Positions 43,404-54,193 of a stretch of 64,000 nucleotides of DNA are shown here, piece by piece. The notes beneath the pieces are model-generated. The model saw only the letters and a list, made by a program, of their open reading frames with translations. It was not told the DNA's origin and did no database searches. Source of the stretch: Streptomyces sp. TLI_171. GTDB lineage: Bacteria; Actinomycetota; Actinomycetes; Streptomycetales; Streptomycetaceae. The stretch covers positions 372,001 through 436,000 of the forward strand of contig NZ_RAPS01000001.1 of NCBI RefSeq assembly GCF_003610255.1. Direction: 5' to 3'. The position numbers and the translations under genes are program-made. The first letter of the stretch is position 1. The number at the start of each line of letters is the position of its first letter.

Positions 43404-44942
43404 TTGTCACAGCCGTCCGTCTCTCCGATCGCCCCGCACCCGCGGCGCTGGGTGATCCTCGCGGTGGTGTGCCTGGCCACGCTGGTGGTGCTGGTGGACA
43501 ACACCGTGCTGAACGTGGCGATCCCGTCCCTGACGGAGGATCTGGGCGCGGGCACGGCCGACGTCCAGTGGATGATCAACGCGTATGCGCTGGTGCAGTC
43601 GGGGCTGCTGCTGACGGCCGGCAGTCTGGCCGACCGGTACGGGCGCAGGCGGGCGCTGCTGGTGGGGCTCGCGCTGTTCGGGCTGGGGTCGACGGCGGCG
43701 GCGTTCGCCCAGTCCTCGGGGCAGCTGATCGCCGCCCGGGCGGGGATGGGCATCGGCGGCGCGCTGCTGATGACCACCACGCTCGCGGTGGTGGTGCACG
43801 TGTTCCAGGGGGCCGAGGTGCCGAAGGCGATCGGGATCTGGGGGGCCGTCAGTTCGCTGGGCTTCGCGGGCGGTCCGCTGCTCGGCGGGGTGCTGCTGGC
43901 GCACTTCTGGTGGGGGTCGATCTTCCTGATCAACGTTCCGGTGGCGCTGCTGGGCCTGCTCGCGGTGGCCCGCCTGCTGCCGGAGAGCAAGGACCCGTCG
44001 GGGCGGCGGCCGGACGTGCCGGGCGCGGTGCTGTCGACGGTCGGCATGGTCGGCCTGGTGTACGCGATCATCTCGGGGCCGGTGGACGGCTGGGGCTCGG
44101 GCGGGGTGCTGCTGTCGGCGGCGGTCGGCGCGGCGGGCCTGTCCGGCTTCGTGGCCTGGGAGTCGCGCACCCCGACGCCGATGCTCGACCTGGGCTTCTT
44201 CCGGAACCGGCGGTTCAACGGCGCGGTGGCGGGCGGCATCCTGGTGGCGTTCGGCATGGCGGGCTCGCTGTTCCTGCTCACCCAGTACCTGCAACTGGTG
44301 CTCGGCTACCTGCCGTTGCAGGCCGCGCTGCGGATGTCGCCGCTGGCGCTGGTGATCGTCGCGCTCAACCTGACGGGCGTGGGCGCCAAGCTGCTGCCGC
44401 GGCTCGGCTTCGCGGGGGCGATCGCGCTCGGCATGGCCCTGCTGGCCGGCGGGTTGGCGCTGATCGCCGAGCTGGGCGGGCACGGGTACCCGGGGCTGCT
44501 GGCGGGTCTGGTGCTGATGGGCTGCGGCATCGCGGTCGCCAATCCGGCGATGGCGGCGGCCGTGATGGGTGCGATACCGCCGGAGCGGGCGGGCGCGGGC
44601 GCGGGTGTGCAGGGCACGGTGACGGAGTTCGGCGGCGGCCTGGGGGTGGCGGTGCTGGGCGCGGTGCTCGGTTCGCGCTTCGCCGCGGGCCTGCCGGACG
44701 GCGTCCCGGCCGGGGCGGCGAGGTCGCTGCCGGAGGCGCTGGCCGCGGCCCCGGGCGAGGCCGCCCGGGCGGCGGTGCGGGACGCGTTCGCGCACGGCCT
44801 GACCAGCAGTCAGCTGATCGGGGCTGCGGCCGTGCTGCTCGGCGGTCTGGTCTCGGGAGCGCTGCTGCTCCGCGCCGAGCGCGGCGGCCCCGCGGCCCCG
44901 GCCGGCGCGGAGCGCGAGCCCGAGCCGGCGGCCACGCCCTGA
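43404..44942 (+). CDS. DHA2-family MFS drug efflux transporter
   Basis: About 512 residues with 14 predicted helices. Motif A is GSLADRYGRRRALLVG (about 65-80), motif C LGFAGGPLLGGVLL, and helix 1 has VVLVDNTVLNVAIPSL, typical of DHA2 drug:proton antiporters. The TTG start at 43404 is chosen for the GAGGGAG site eight bases before it; upstream in-frame GTG at 43359 lies inside the palindromic operator. The pump is followed by a TetR regulator and probably exports a toxic small molecule; a role in exporting the nearby thiopeptide is only positional. Confidence 0.85.
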   Translation: MSQPSVSPIAPHPRRWVILAVVCLATLVVLVDNTVLNVAIPSLTEDLGAGTADVQWMINAYALVQSGLLLTAGSLADRYGRRRALLVGLALFGLGSTAAAFAQSSGQLIAARAGMGIGGALLMTTTLAVVVHVFQGAEVPKAIGIWGAVSSLGFAGGPLLGGVLLAHFWWGSIFLINVPVALLGLLAVARLLPESKDPSGRRPDVPGAVLSTVGMVGLVYAIISGPVDGWGSGGVLLSAAVGAAGLSGFVAWESRTPTPMLDLGFFRNRRFNGAVAGGILVAFGMAGSLFLLTQYLQLVLGYLPLQAALRMSPLALVIVALNLTGVGAKLLPRLGFAGAIALGMALLAGGLALIAELGGHGYPGLLAGLVLMGCGIAVANPAMAAAVMGAIPPERAGAGAGVQGTVTEFGGGLGVAVLGAVLGSRFAAGLPDGVPAGAARSLPEALAAAPGEAARAAVRDAFAHGLTSSQLIGAAAVLLGGLVSGALLLRAERGGPAAPAGAEREPEPAATP

Positions 44943-45018
44943 CGCCCGGGCTCCCCGTCCGCCCCCCGCGCCCGAGGCCGTACGGTGGTGCCACCCCCGT
45001 CGGACGTGAAGGAGCAGC

Positions 45019-45783
45019 GTGGCCGCGAAGCGAGCCTCCCAGGTCAGGAAGAGCGTGTGGCTCGCCCCGCCGCCCACCCGCGGCCGTCGCGCGGGCCGGG
45101 CCGAGGCGCGCACCGGTGGCGCGGGCGGCCTGGACCGGGAGGTGATCGTCGCGGCGGCGGTCCGGCTGCTGGACGAGCAGGGCGAGGCGAAGTTCTCGAT
45201 GCGGGCGCTGGCGGCCCGGTTGGACGTCACGCCGATGTCGCTGTACTGGTACGTCGCCGACAAGGACGACCTGCTGGAGCTGGCGCTGGACGTGGTGGCG
45301 GGCGAGATGGCGCTGCCGGCGCCGGGCGACGGCTCGGACTGGCAGGCGGGCCTGCGGGCGCTCGCGGTGACCTGGCGGGCGGCGATGCTGGCGCACCCGT
45401 GGGCGGTGCGGATCTACGCCGACTACCTGAACATCGGACCGAACTCGGTGCGCTTCTCGGCCCGCGCGCTGGAGGTGGCCCGGGACTCCCCGCTGCCGGA
45501 GGCCGACGCGCTGGCGGCGCTGTCCGCGGTCTTCCAGTACGCGTACGGCTTCACCACCACGGAGATCAACTGGCGGGAGAAGGCGGCCGCGGCGGGGACC
45601 ACCACCGACGGCCTGATCGCGGAGATCACCGAGGCGGTGTCGAAGGTCCCGGAGATCGCCGAGTCGGGTGCGCTGGTGGAGCGCCCCCGGGAGCCCGAGC
45701 ACCTGCTCCGCGAACGCGAGTTCCACCGCGCCCTGGACTGGCTGCTGGCCGGCATGCGGGCCGGGCTCCCCGGTGCGCCGTGA
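45019..45783 (+). CDS. TetR-family repressor (tetracycline-repressor-like C terminus)
   Basis: A 254-residue regulator. An Arg/Ala-rich N-terminal tail precedes the helix-turn-helix (FSMRALAARLDVTPMSLYWYVADKDDLLELAL, about 58-90). The all-helical C-terminal ligand domain is of the TetR_C_1 type. AAGGAG precedes the GTG start. It lies 76 bases after the MFS gene in the same direction, so it likely controls the pump through the palindrome at its promoter and is itself co-regulated. Confidence 0.88.
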   Translation: MAAKRASQVRKSVWLAPPPTRGRRAGRAEARTGGAGGLDREVIVAAAVRLLDEQGEAKFSMRALAARLDVTPMSLYWYVADKDDLLELALDVVAGEMALPAPGDGSDWQAGLRALAVTWRAAMLAHPWAVRIYADYLNIGPNSVRFSARALEVARDSPLPEADALAALSAVFQYAYGFTTTEINWREKAAAAGTTTDGLIAEITEAVSKVPEIAESGALVERPREPEHLLREREFHRALDWLLAGMRAGLPGAP

Positions 45784-45808
45784 ACCGCGGCGCCCGCTCG
45801 TCCCGGCG

Positions 45809-46312
45809 TCAGGTGAACTCCTGCTGGCAGCGCTCCAGCCAGTCGAGTTCGGCCTTCAGGTGCAGCACCTCGCCCTCGATCAGCAGCCGGGACACGCCGT
45901 GGCCCTCGCTCCGGTCGGCGGTGGCGTGCAGGCCGCGGATCGCGGCCAGGCAGTGCGAGCGCTGCAGGTCGATCAGGGCGCGCGGGTCGGCCAGCCGGGT
46001 GTGCGGGCCGAGCACCAGTTTGAGGAAGAAGTCCTCCCGGACCTTGCCGCCCTCCGACGGCCGGGCGAACCAGGCGGCCAGCTCGGCCCGGCCGTCCTCG
46101 GTGAGCACGAAGACCCGCTTCGAGGGCCGCCCGTCCTGGGCGACGTCCTGACCCTCGATCAGGCCGGACTTCTCCAGCCGGCCGAGCGTGACGTACACCT
46201 GGCCGTCGTTGGTGCGCTGGTAGGCCGGGCCGAACGTGGACTCCAGGGCGCGCCGGAGCTGGTAGCCGTGCGCGGGGCCCGTGGCGAGCAGAGCGAGCAG
46301 CGGTAGCCGCAC
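45809..46312 (-). CDS. PadR-family transcriptional regulator
   Basis: A 167-residue PadR protein. The winged-helix domain contains LPLLALLATGPAHGYQLRRAL and QVYVTLGRLEKSGLIEG; the C-terminal half is the helical PadR_C/Vir dimerisation domain. PadR proteins repress stress or efflux genes and bind palindromes. GTG start at 46312 with GGGAGG upstream. It diverges from the GH13 gene, and a 19-bp inverted repeat in between is the likely site. Confidence 0.88.
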   Translation of the reverse strand: MRLPLLALLATGPAHGYQLRRALESTFGPAYQRTNDGQVYVTLGRLEKSGLIEGQDVAQDGRPSKRVFVLTEDGRAELAAWFARPSEGGKVREDFFLKLVLGPHTRLADPRALIDLQRSHCLAAIRGLHATADRSEGHGVSRLLIEGEVLHLKAELDWLERCQQEFT

Positions 46313-46640
46313 TCTGGGGTGCCTCCCTTCAAGGGTGGTGGGGGGAGCACGCCGTGCGGCCGAGCATCGTCGGTCGTACGCCGGGCGGCGCTCCTGGGCG
46401 TTGGTGTACCCCGGTGTGCGCCCCCTTACTCGCTCGTGGCACGGTTGGTTGTTCGCCCGGTTTCGTCCCGACTGGTGGCACCGCGAGTCCCAGGAAGTGA
46501 CATCTTCCCCGGCAGTCTCCTGGACACGCAGTTTGGCCTATACCTAACATCTAGGTATCCCCGAGGAACTGACGGTATGTCAGGCGGGGCCCGTGCCTGT
46601 CAGCGCGACCTCCCTCGCGCGCTCCCGTGAAGGTGACGCC
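46313..46640. other. divergent regulatory region (PadR / GH13)
   Basis: About 330 bases without a gene between the divergent PadR and GH13 genes. It holds the inverted repeat at 46540-46558 and is otherwise featureless to me. Confidence 0.5.
46540..46558. promoter_or_regulatory. inverted repeat, candidate PadR operator
   Basis: ATACCTA-acatc-TAGGTAT, a perfect 7-bp inverted repeat in an AT-richer patch 80 bases before the GH13 start and divergent from PadR. The TACCTA/TAGGTA pattern is plausible for PadR-family sites. Confidence 0.5.
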
Positions 46641-48329
46641 ATGATCACGTCCCTCGTCCCCGGCGATCCGCCGCGCTCCTCCACCGTCCTCCCCGCCGAG
46701 CACCCGCTCCCGGAGGAACAGGCGGCCTCCGCCGCCGCCGACGCCCTGTGGTGGCGCGACGCGGTGATCTACCAGGTGTACGTGCGCAGCTTCCAGGACT
46801 CCAACGGCGACGGCATCGGCGACCTGCCGGGCGTGCGCGCCCGCCTGCCCTACCTGAAGCGCCTCGGCGTGGACGGGGTGTGGCTGAACCCGTTCTACCC
46901 CTCGCCGCAGCACGACCACGGCTACGACGTGGCCGACTACAAGGGCGTCGACCCGATGTTCGGCACCCTGGAGGACTTCGACCTGCTGGTCGAGGACTGC
47001 CGCAAGCTCGGCCTGCGCCTGGTGCTGGACACCGTGCCCAACCACTGCTCCGCCGAACACCCGTGGTTCCTGGAGGCGCTGGCCGCCACCCCCGGCTCCG
47101 CCTCCCGCAACCGCTTCCACTTCGCCGACGGCCGCGGCGCGGCCGGCGAACTGCCGCCCAACAACTGGCGGGCGATGTTCGGCGGACCGGCCTGGAGCCG
47201 GATCACCGAGCCCGACGGCACCCCGGGGCAGTGGTACCTGCACATGTTCACCCCGGAGCAGCCCGACCTGAACTGGCGCAACCCCGAGGTGCCCACCGAG
47301 TTCGAGAAGGTGCTGCGGTTCTGGCTGGACCGCGGCGTGGACGGCTTCCGCATCGACGTCGCCGCCGGCCTGTACAAGCACCCCGAACTGCCGGACTCCC
47401 CCGACCCGGACGCCGACGAGCGCACCCGCGACTCGGTCAACCCGCTGGCCTGGAACCAGCCGGAGGTGCACGGCATCTGGCGGTCCTGGCGGGCGATCTG
47501 CGAGGAGTACACCGAGCGGGACGGACGGCAGCGGCTGCTGGTCGGCGAGGCGTCCGTGCCGACGCCCGCCGAGCAGGCCAAGTACGTGCGCGGGGACGAA
47601 CTGCACCAGGCGTTCTTCTTCCACCTGCTGCACGCCCCGTGGGACGCCGAGCACTTCCACCAGGTGATCGACGCCGCGGTGCGCGACATCACCGCCACCG
47701 GGTCCACCGTCACCTGGGTGCTCAACAACCACGACCAGGTCCGCACCACCACCCGCTTCGGCAGCCCCGAACGGGCCCGCGCGGCCGCCCTGTTGATGCT
47801 CTCGCTGCCCGGCGCGGCCTACCTGTACCAGGGTGAGGAGCTGGGCCTGCCGGAGGTCGACGACCTGCCGGACGAGGTGATCACCGACCCGATCTTCCAC
47901 CGCACCGGCAGCCGCAAGGGCATCCGGGACGGCTGCCGCGTCCCGCTGCCGTGGGCCGGCACCCGCGCCCCCTACGGCTTCAGCCCGGAGGGCTCGGCCC
48001 CGAGCTGGCTGCCGCAGCCCGCCTCGTTCGCCCGGCACACCGCGGAGCGGGCGCTGGCCGACCACACCTCCCCGTACCACCTGTACCGGGAGGCGCTGCA
48101 CCTGCGCCGGCTGCTCCCGCAGCTCGGCGAGGGCACCTTGCGCTGGCTGGAGACCCCGCCGAACGTGCTGGCCTTCACCCGCGGCGACGGCCTGCTGGTC
48201 GCCACCAACTTCGGCACCGTCCCCGCCCCGGCCCCGGTCACCGGCCCGCCCCTGCTCTCCTCCGGCCCCTGTCCGCCCGACACCCTGCCCCCGGCCACCA
48301 CCGCCTGGTGGATCCAGCCCCGCCACTGA
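46641..48329 (+). CDS. GH13 alpha-glucosidase (oligo-1,6-glucosidase type)
   Basis: A 562-residue cytosolic alpha-amylase-family enzyme. Catalytic residues are Asp239 in DGFRIDVA, Glu303 in LLVGEASVP and Asp365 in LNNHDQVRT; QVYVRSFQDSNGDGIGDL near the N terminus marks the subfamily of alpha-glucosidases and trehalose synthases. It cleaves terminal alpha-glucose from malto- or isomalto-oligosaccharides. ATG at 46641 follows GAAGGTGA. Divergent from a PadR gene rather than the usual LacI, and without transporter genes nearby. Confidence 0.88.
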   Translation: MITSLVPGDPPRSSTVLPAEHPLPEEQAASAAADALWWRDAVIYQVYVRSFQDSNGDGIGDLPGVRARLPYLKRLGVDGVWLNPFYPSPQHDHGYDVADYKGVDPMFGTLEDFDLLVEDCRKLGLRLVLDTVPNHCSAEHPWFLEALAATPGSASRNRFHFADGRGAAGELPPNNWRAMFGGPAWSRITEPDGTPGQWYLHMFTPEQPDLNWRNPEVPTEFEKVLRFWLDRGVDGFRIDVAAGLYKHPELPDSPDPDADERTRDSVNPLAWNQPEVHGIWRSWRAICEEYTERDGRQRLLVGEASVPTPAEQAKYVRGDELHQAFFFHLLHAPWDAEHFHQVIDAAVRDITATGSTVTWVLNNHDQVRTTTRFGSPERARAAALLMLSLPGAAYLYQGEELGLPEVDDLPDEVITDPIFHRTGSRKGIRDGCRVPLPWAGTRAPYGFSPEGSAPSWLPQPASFARHTAERALADHTSPYHLYREALHLRRLLPQLGEGTLRWLETPPNVLAFTRGDGLLVATNFGTVPAPAPVTGPPLLSSGPCPPDTLPPATTAWWIQPRH

Positions 48330-48338
48330 CCCCCGCAC

Positions 48339-48366
48339 CCCTCCCCCGGCCGCACCCGGGGGAGGG
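48339..48366. terminator. terminator after GH13
   Basis: Arms CCCTCCCCCGG / CCGGGGGAGGG with a 6-nt loop just after the GH13 stop. Confidence 0.65.
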
Positions 48367-48436
48367 CGCCGTCAGTCCCCGCGACCCGAGGCCGGCGCGC
48401 CGCGCCGCCCCCGGAACTCACACCGAATCCACATGA

Positions 48437-50002
<1,566 letters not shown>

Positions 50003-50018
50003 CGCACCCGCACACCCG

Positions 50019-50050
50019 GCCGGGCCGGACCGCCGCGCGGTCCGGGCCCG
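50019..50050. terminator. bidirectional hairpin after gdhA
   Basis: GGGCC-GGACCGC pairs with GCGGTCC-GGGCCC, with one bulged base, between the convergent gdhA and SRPBCC genes. Confidence 0.55.
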
Positions 50051-50056
50051 GGCGTC

Positions 50057-50467
50057 TCACCGCAGCAGGGCGCGCAGCGCCCGGCGGAACACGATCCGCC
50101 CGCACCAGGCCGTCGGCCGGTCGAACAGCGCCGGCAGCAGGTCGAAGCGGAGGTCCTCCCGCCACCGGACCACCGCGCCGCCGCGGTAGCGGCGGACCTC
50201 GATCTCCGCCCAGCCGTGCACCACCGGGCCGCGCTTGGCGAGCCGGCAGATCCCGGGCCGGCCGTCCTGCGGGGGCTCCCAGCGGGCCAGGTCCATCACG
50301 TCGTCGAAGCCGATCCGGCCCACGCCGGTCCTGGCCCGCACCGTCCGCCCGTCGGACTCGACCCGGGTGAACGGGACGCCGGCCCCGTGCCGCGGCCAGT
50401 CGGTGACGCGCCGCCAGGTCTCGTCGACGTCCAGCGCGGTGGCCTGCACGATCCTGAACTCGGTCAT
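50057..50467 (-). CDS. SRPBCC (polyketide cyclase/START-like) protein
   Basis: A 136-residue START-fold protein: start FRIVQATALDVDETWRRVTDWPRHGAGVPFTRV, then alternating strands and a long C-terminal helix. The fold binds hydrophobic ligands; no catalytic residues can be assigned. TAGCAT ends six bases before the ATG with no ribosome-binding site, so the mRNA is probably leaderless. Confidence 0.8.
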   Translation of the reverse strand: MTEFRIVQATALDVDETWRRVTDWPRHGAGVPFTRVESDGRTVRARTGVGRIGFDDVMDLARWEPPQDGRPGICRLAKRGPVVHGWAEIEVRRYRGGAVVRWREDLRFDLLPALFDRPTAWCGRIVFRRALRALLR

Positions 50468-50575
50468 CCGCCGATGCTATCCGCCGTCCCGGGGTGTTCG
50501 GCCCCGCCCCGGCGGCGGTACGTTGTGCCGTCGCGCCGCGACCGGCGCACGCACGGGGGAAGGTGGGGGGCCGTC

Positions 50576-51175
50576 ATGCCCGAGCAGCGGCGCGCCGGGA
50601 AGCGGGACCGGACCAAGGACGGGGCCACGCCGAGACGCGGATCGAGCGGCCACCCGGCCGGCACCGCGACCGGCCGGGTCCGGGCCCTCCTGCTCGCCGT
50701 CCTGGGCACCGCGCTGGGCGTGGCCGTCCTGGGGGGCGGCGTGCTCGGGCTGCACCGGCTCGCCGCCGACCAGCGCCTGCCGCAGGCCCGCCTGACCGTG
50801 ACCTCCTGCACCCTCACCGGCCACGGCCGCGCCGCCACCACCCACTGCGACGGCACCGGCGACGCGGCCCGTCCGCTGCGTCTCGCCGACGCCGCCGAAC
50901 GGTACGCCCCCGGCACCGTGCTGACCGTCCACTGCGACACCGACGGCCACTGCACCGCCCCCTCCCCCGGCCGCTGGTTCGTCACCACCGCCGTCCCGCT
51001 CGGCGGCCTCCTCGCCACCGCCGCCGGCCTGACCGCCCTGGCCCGCCCCCTGCCCGAACCCGCCGCCCCGCACCGCCCCGCCGCCCTCCGCCGGCGCGTG
51101 CTCCGCATCGGCGCGGCCACCGCTGCACTCCTCGCCCTCGCCGGCTGCCTCGCCCACGCCTTCGGCGCGAACTGA
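50576..51175 (+). CDS. hypothetical membrane protein
   Basis: A 199-residue protein I do not recognise. A basic N-terminal tail of 35 residues is followed by a hydrophobic helix (about 36-58), an extracytoplasmic loop with three or four cysteines (SCTLTG, THCDGTG, VHCDTDGHC), and two further helices (about 137-155 and 177-195). The paired cysteines suggest disulfides outside the membrane. GGTGGGG-like purine tract precedes the ATG. Stand-alone. Confidence 0.65.
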   Translation: MPEQRRAGKRDRTKDGATPRRGSSGHPAGTATGRVRALLLAVLGTALGVAVLGGGVLGLHRLAADQRLPQARLTVTSCTLTGHGRAATTHCDGTGDAARPLRLADAAERYAPGTVLTVHCDTDGHCTAPSPGRWFVTTAVPLGGLLATAAGLTALARPLPEPAAPHRPAALRRRVLRIGAATAALLALAGCLAHAFGAN

Positions 51176-51421
51176 GCGGGCGTCAGGTCAGCACCCGCGT
51201 CCTCGGCCCGGTCAGCGTGCCCGCGCCGCCGACCGCTCGCCACCCCTCTCCGTGACCCGGCGGGTCGCCCTCGCCCGCGCCGCCGGCGGGTCGCCCCTGC
51301 CCGCGCGGCCTGCCCCGGTCGTCCTCGGCGCGGTGGCCGCATCGCTGCTGCTCACCGTCCCTCCCCCAGCCCCCGGCGGGTCGGCACGGCCGCACCGCCG
51401 TCCCGCACCGATAGTGGGACG

Positions 51422-52423
51422 GTGCGCGTCCCGTCCCACGACCCCGGCCGACGAGCCGTCCTGCTGGCCGGGCTCGGCAGCGCCCTGACGGCCTGCTCCT
51501 CGTCGCCCGGCCGCTCGGCGCCGACCACCGCTTCGGCGCCGACCACCTCCTCGCCGCCGCCCGCCTCCCCCGCACCGACGCCCAGCGCCTTCCCGTCGCC
51601 GGCCGCCTGGCAGCCGGGGCCGGGCGAGCTCCAACCGGACGTCAAACTCCGGGCGGCGCAGGTGGTGGAGGCGATCGGCAGCTGGCCGGTCGGCGGCCAG
51701 GGCCTGGCGGCGGCCCGGCAGCGGGTGGCGGCCGCGGGGGCCGAGCCGGGCCTCGCCGAGCAGGGCGGTGCACTGCTCGCGGACGCCCCGCAGGCCGCGC
51801 TGGAGGTGGTGTACGCCCAGTACGGCGGGCTGCTGACGGACACCGCGAGCGTCCTGGTGGTGTGCCGCCAGTGGCTGGCGGCCGCGGACGGCGGCGTGGT
51901 CTCCACCGGCACCACCGTGGACGTCCGGCTGTCCCGCGCGACCCCGCGATGGACGGTCACCGCCCTCCGTCCGGCCGACCCGGGCCCCGCCGCGGCCGCC
52001 CTCCCCGACCCGGCGACCAGGGTGCTGGCGCAGCCCCGCATCGCGCTGCCCCCGGCGGCGGCGGCCGACGTGCGCAGCGGGCAGGTCCACGAGTCGGTGC
52101 TGACCGCGATGCTCACCCTGGCCGGGCCGTACGCGTTCGGGGTGACCGTGGTGCGTTCGGGCCATCCCCTGCTGGTCTTCGGCACCGACCGCCCGAGCGA
52201 CCACCCGCAGGGCCGGGCGTTCGACACCTGGCAGATCGACGGCCGTCCGGTGGTCGACCCGGCCACCCCGACCGACCTGGTCGACTCCTTCATGCGCGCC
52301 GCGGCGGCCGCCGGCTCCTACAACGTGGGCGGCCCCCGCCGACTCCCGGGCGGCACCACGGCGAACCAGTTCTTCAGCGACGAGACCCACCACGACCACG
52401 TCCACGCGGGGTTCCGTTCCTGA
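51422..52423 (+). CDS. lipoprotein with M15 (VanY/D-Ala-D-Ala carboxypeptidase)-like metal motif
   Basis: A 333-residue exported protein. RR at residues 10-11 and the lipobox ALTAC (Cys25) indicate a Tat-type lipoprotein signal; a Ser/Pro/Thr-rich linker runs to about residue 65. The C-terminal domain has SDHPQGRAFD, which fits the SxHxxGxAxD zinc motif of M15 peptidases, and ends with HHDHVHAGF, the HxH second half. A cell-wall peptidase or related hydrolase is therefore likely; the substrate is unknown. The GTG start lacks a strong ribosome site, so the N terminus is less certain. Confidence 0.65.
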   Translation: MRVPSHDPGRRAVLLAGLGSALTACSSSPGRSAPTTASAPTTSSPPPASPAPTPSAFPSPAAWQPGPGELQPDVKLRAAQVVEAIGSWPVGGQGLAAARQRVAAAGAEPGLAEQGGALLADAPQAALEVVYAQYGGLLTDTASVLVVCRQWLAAADGGVVSTGTTVDVRLSRATPRWTVTALRPADPGPAAAALPDPATRVLAQPRIALPPAAAADVRSGQVHESVLTAMLTLAGPYAFGVTVVRSGHPLLVFGTDRPSDHPQGRAFDTWQIDGRPVVDPATPTDLVDSFMRAAAAAGSYNVGGPRRLPGGTTANQFFSDETHHDHVHAGFRS

Positions 52424-52493
52424 CCGCCGGGCGCCGACGTGCGGACGCGGCCCCGGCCGTGGTGGCGGGGGCCGCGTCGCGCTCACCGGGGGA

Positions 52494-53921
52494 TCAGCAG
52501 GTGATGGTGCCCTTGCGCAGGGCGTGGCCGCCGGTGTTGCTGTCGTCGGACCAGTAGACGGGCTTGCTGCCGCTGACGCACTCGTCGGCGCCGGCCGTGG
52601 TGAAGCCCTCGTTGTTGATGTTCGACATGCCGGTGGGGCGGTTGTGGACGGCCGTGACGGCGAACGCGCCGGCACTGTTGACCTTGAAGGTGCGCGCCTG
52701 GCCGGAGCAGGTGTCGTCGCAGACCACCCACATCCGGTTGGCCTGCGGCTCCCAGGAGAGTTCCATCACGCCGGCCATGCCGCTGCTGACGGTGGCGACC
52801 TTGGTGAAGCCGCCGGCCTCCAGCAGGACGTAGCCGTAGAGCGTGCCGGTGCCCTCGACGCCGACGAAGAACACGCCGCCGGTGTGCGCCGCGTAGTGGG
52901 CGGGGTCGTAGGCGGCGCCGGTCGCGGAGTCCTTGAAGCCCGCGCCCGTCAGGTAGCTGTCGGGGACCCAGGTGACGCCTTCCAGGCCGGCGTTGGAGCC
53001 GGTGGAGGGGAGGTCGGCGGTGAGGTTCCACTCCCGGGTGGCGGTCAGTGTGGCGCCGGTGCCGGAGACGTCGTAGCGCAGCACGGAGAGCCGGCTGGTG
53101 GAGGAGGAGTCGGCGTTGCGCTCGCTGGAGACGTAGACGCCGCCGGCCGAGCCGGCGGAGGTCAGGGTGACGCCCTCGTCGTCGGGGGTGCCGGTGCCGC
53201 CGGTGAAGCGCAGCGCCTTGCCGGAGGTCCAGCCGTTGGCGGTGTCGGGCTTCCAGCCGCCGCTGCCGTTGGGGACCAGCCGCCACAGCTTGCCGGAGTT
53301 CTGCACGCCCCACATCACGCCGCCCTCCTGCTGGAGGCCGGAGAGGTCGCTGCCGAACACGTTGGCGGCGTCCGCGGTGGTGACGGTGGAGCTGCCGGGC
53401 CAGGCGACGGGGGTGGTGGAGCCGGTGCCGCCGCCGGAGCAGGTGTTGGCGGAGCCGAGGGTCGGCGCGGCGGCCTGGCCCCAGGCGCCGGTTCCGTCGG
53501 GGCAGCGCGACCAGGACGGGTTGGAGTGCGAGGTCCAGCTGAAGGAGTCGACCGGGGTGCTGCCGTCGGCCAGGTAGAGCCGGGCGCTGTCGGAGGAGCC
53601 GAGGCCGAAGCTGCTGTGCACGTCGAACGCCTTGAAGCCGCCGGGGGCCAGGGTGGTGCCGGCGGCGACGGTGTACGTGCTGCTGGTGTTGTCCTTGAGG
53701 ATCCACCCGGACAGGTCGATCGTCGCGGTGCCCTTGTTGTACAGCTCGATCGAGTCGTTCACCGACCCGGTCGTCACCACCTCGTTGATGCGGATGTCGT
53801 CGGCCGGCGCGGCGGCGGCGGGAGTCGCGGTGAGGACTCCCGCGCTGACGGCCGGTACGGCGACGGCGGCCAGCAGCAGGGAGAGGCGACGACGCCACCT
53901 GGGGGTGCGCGGTTCGGTCAC
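52494..53921 (-). CDS. secreted lamin-tail-domain protein with beta-propeller-like region
   Basis: A 475-residue exported protein. Signal peptide with RRR and AAAA cleavage region near residue 40; lamin tail domain (about 42-150: DIRINEVVTTGSVNDSIELYNKGTATIDLSGWILKD ... APGGFKAFD), then a 310-residue region with repeated V..SSERN, GVFFVGVEGTG and MELSWEPQANRMWVVCDD segments that resembles the esterase-like phytase/beta-propeller type. Function outside the cell unknown. The GTG at 53921 is taken because the signal peptide follows directly and GGACGG is upstream. Confidence 0.75.
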   Translation of the reverse strand: MTEPRTPRWRRRLSLLLAAVAVPAVSAGVLTATPAAAAPADDIRINEVVTTGSVNDSIELYNKGTATIDLSGWILKDNTSSTYTVAAGTTLAPGGFKAFDVHSSFGLGSSDSARLYLADGSTPVDSFSWTSHSNPSWSRCPDGTGAWGQAAAPTLGSANTCSGGGTGSTTPVAWPGSSTVTTADAANVFGSDLSGLQQEGGVMWGVQNSGKLWRLVPNGSGGWKPDTANGWTSGKALRFTGGTGTPDDEGVTLTSAGSAGGVYVSSERNADSSSTSRLSVLRYDVSGTGATLTATREWNLTADLPSTGSNAGLEGVTWVPDSYLTGAGFKDSATGAAYDPAHYAAHTGGVFFVGVEGTGTLYGYVLLEAGGFTKVATVSSGMAGVMELSWEPQANRMWVVCDDTCSGQARTFKVNSAGAFAVTAVHNRPTGMSNINNEGFTTAGADECVSGSKPVYWSDDSNTGGHALRKGTITC

Positions 53922-54193
53922 GGGTTCCGTCCCTCGGTTCGGGGGTGTGCCGCCGGGGTGTGCCGGCGGCGGCGACCAACGTCCCGAGTCCGCCCCAACG
54001 ACGGCCCACCGGCACCTGTGCCGCTCATGAACGCCCGGCGAACCCCCCGGCCGCCGACGGACCATCACTGCGCAACCGACCGAAACCCTGACACACCGTC
54101 ACTCCGCCTGCCGGCGGGGCCGGTGCGGGGAACAGCGCGGCGCTCCGCGGCGTTCCAGCTCGGGAGGCAGCTGCGACGAGGCGGGTGGGAACG

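Noticed and set aside
43407..45263. A 618-residue leftward open frame antisense to the MFS pump
   Set aside because: His/Gln/Arg-rich with no domain, and the opposite strand encodes a clear 14-helix transporter.
51252..51488. Small ORF of 78 codons before the M15-like lipoprotein
   Set aside because: It overlaps the lipoprotein start, lacks a ribosome site, and its composition is that of a shadow frame.
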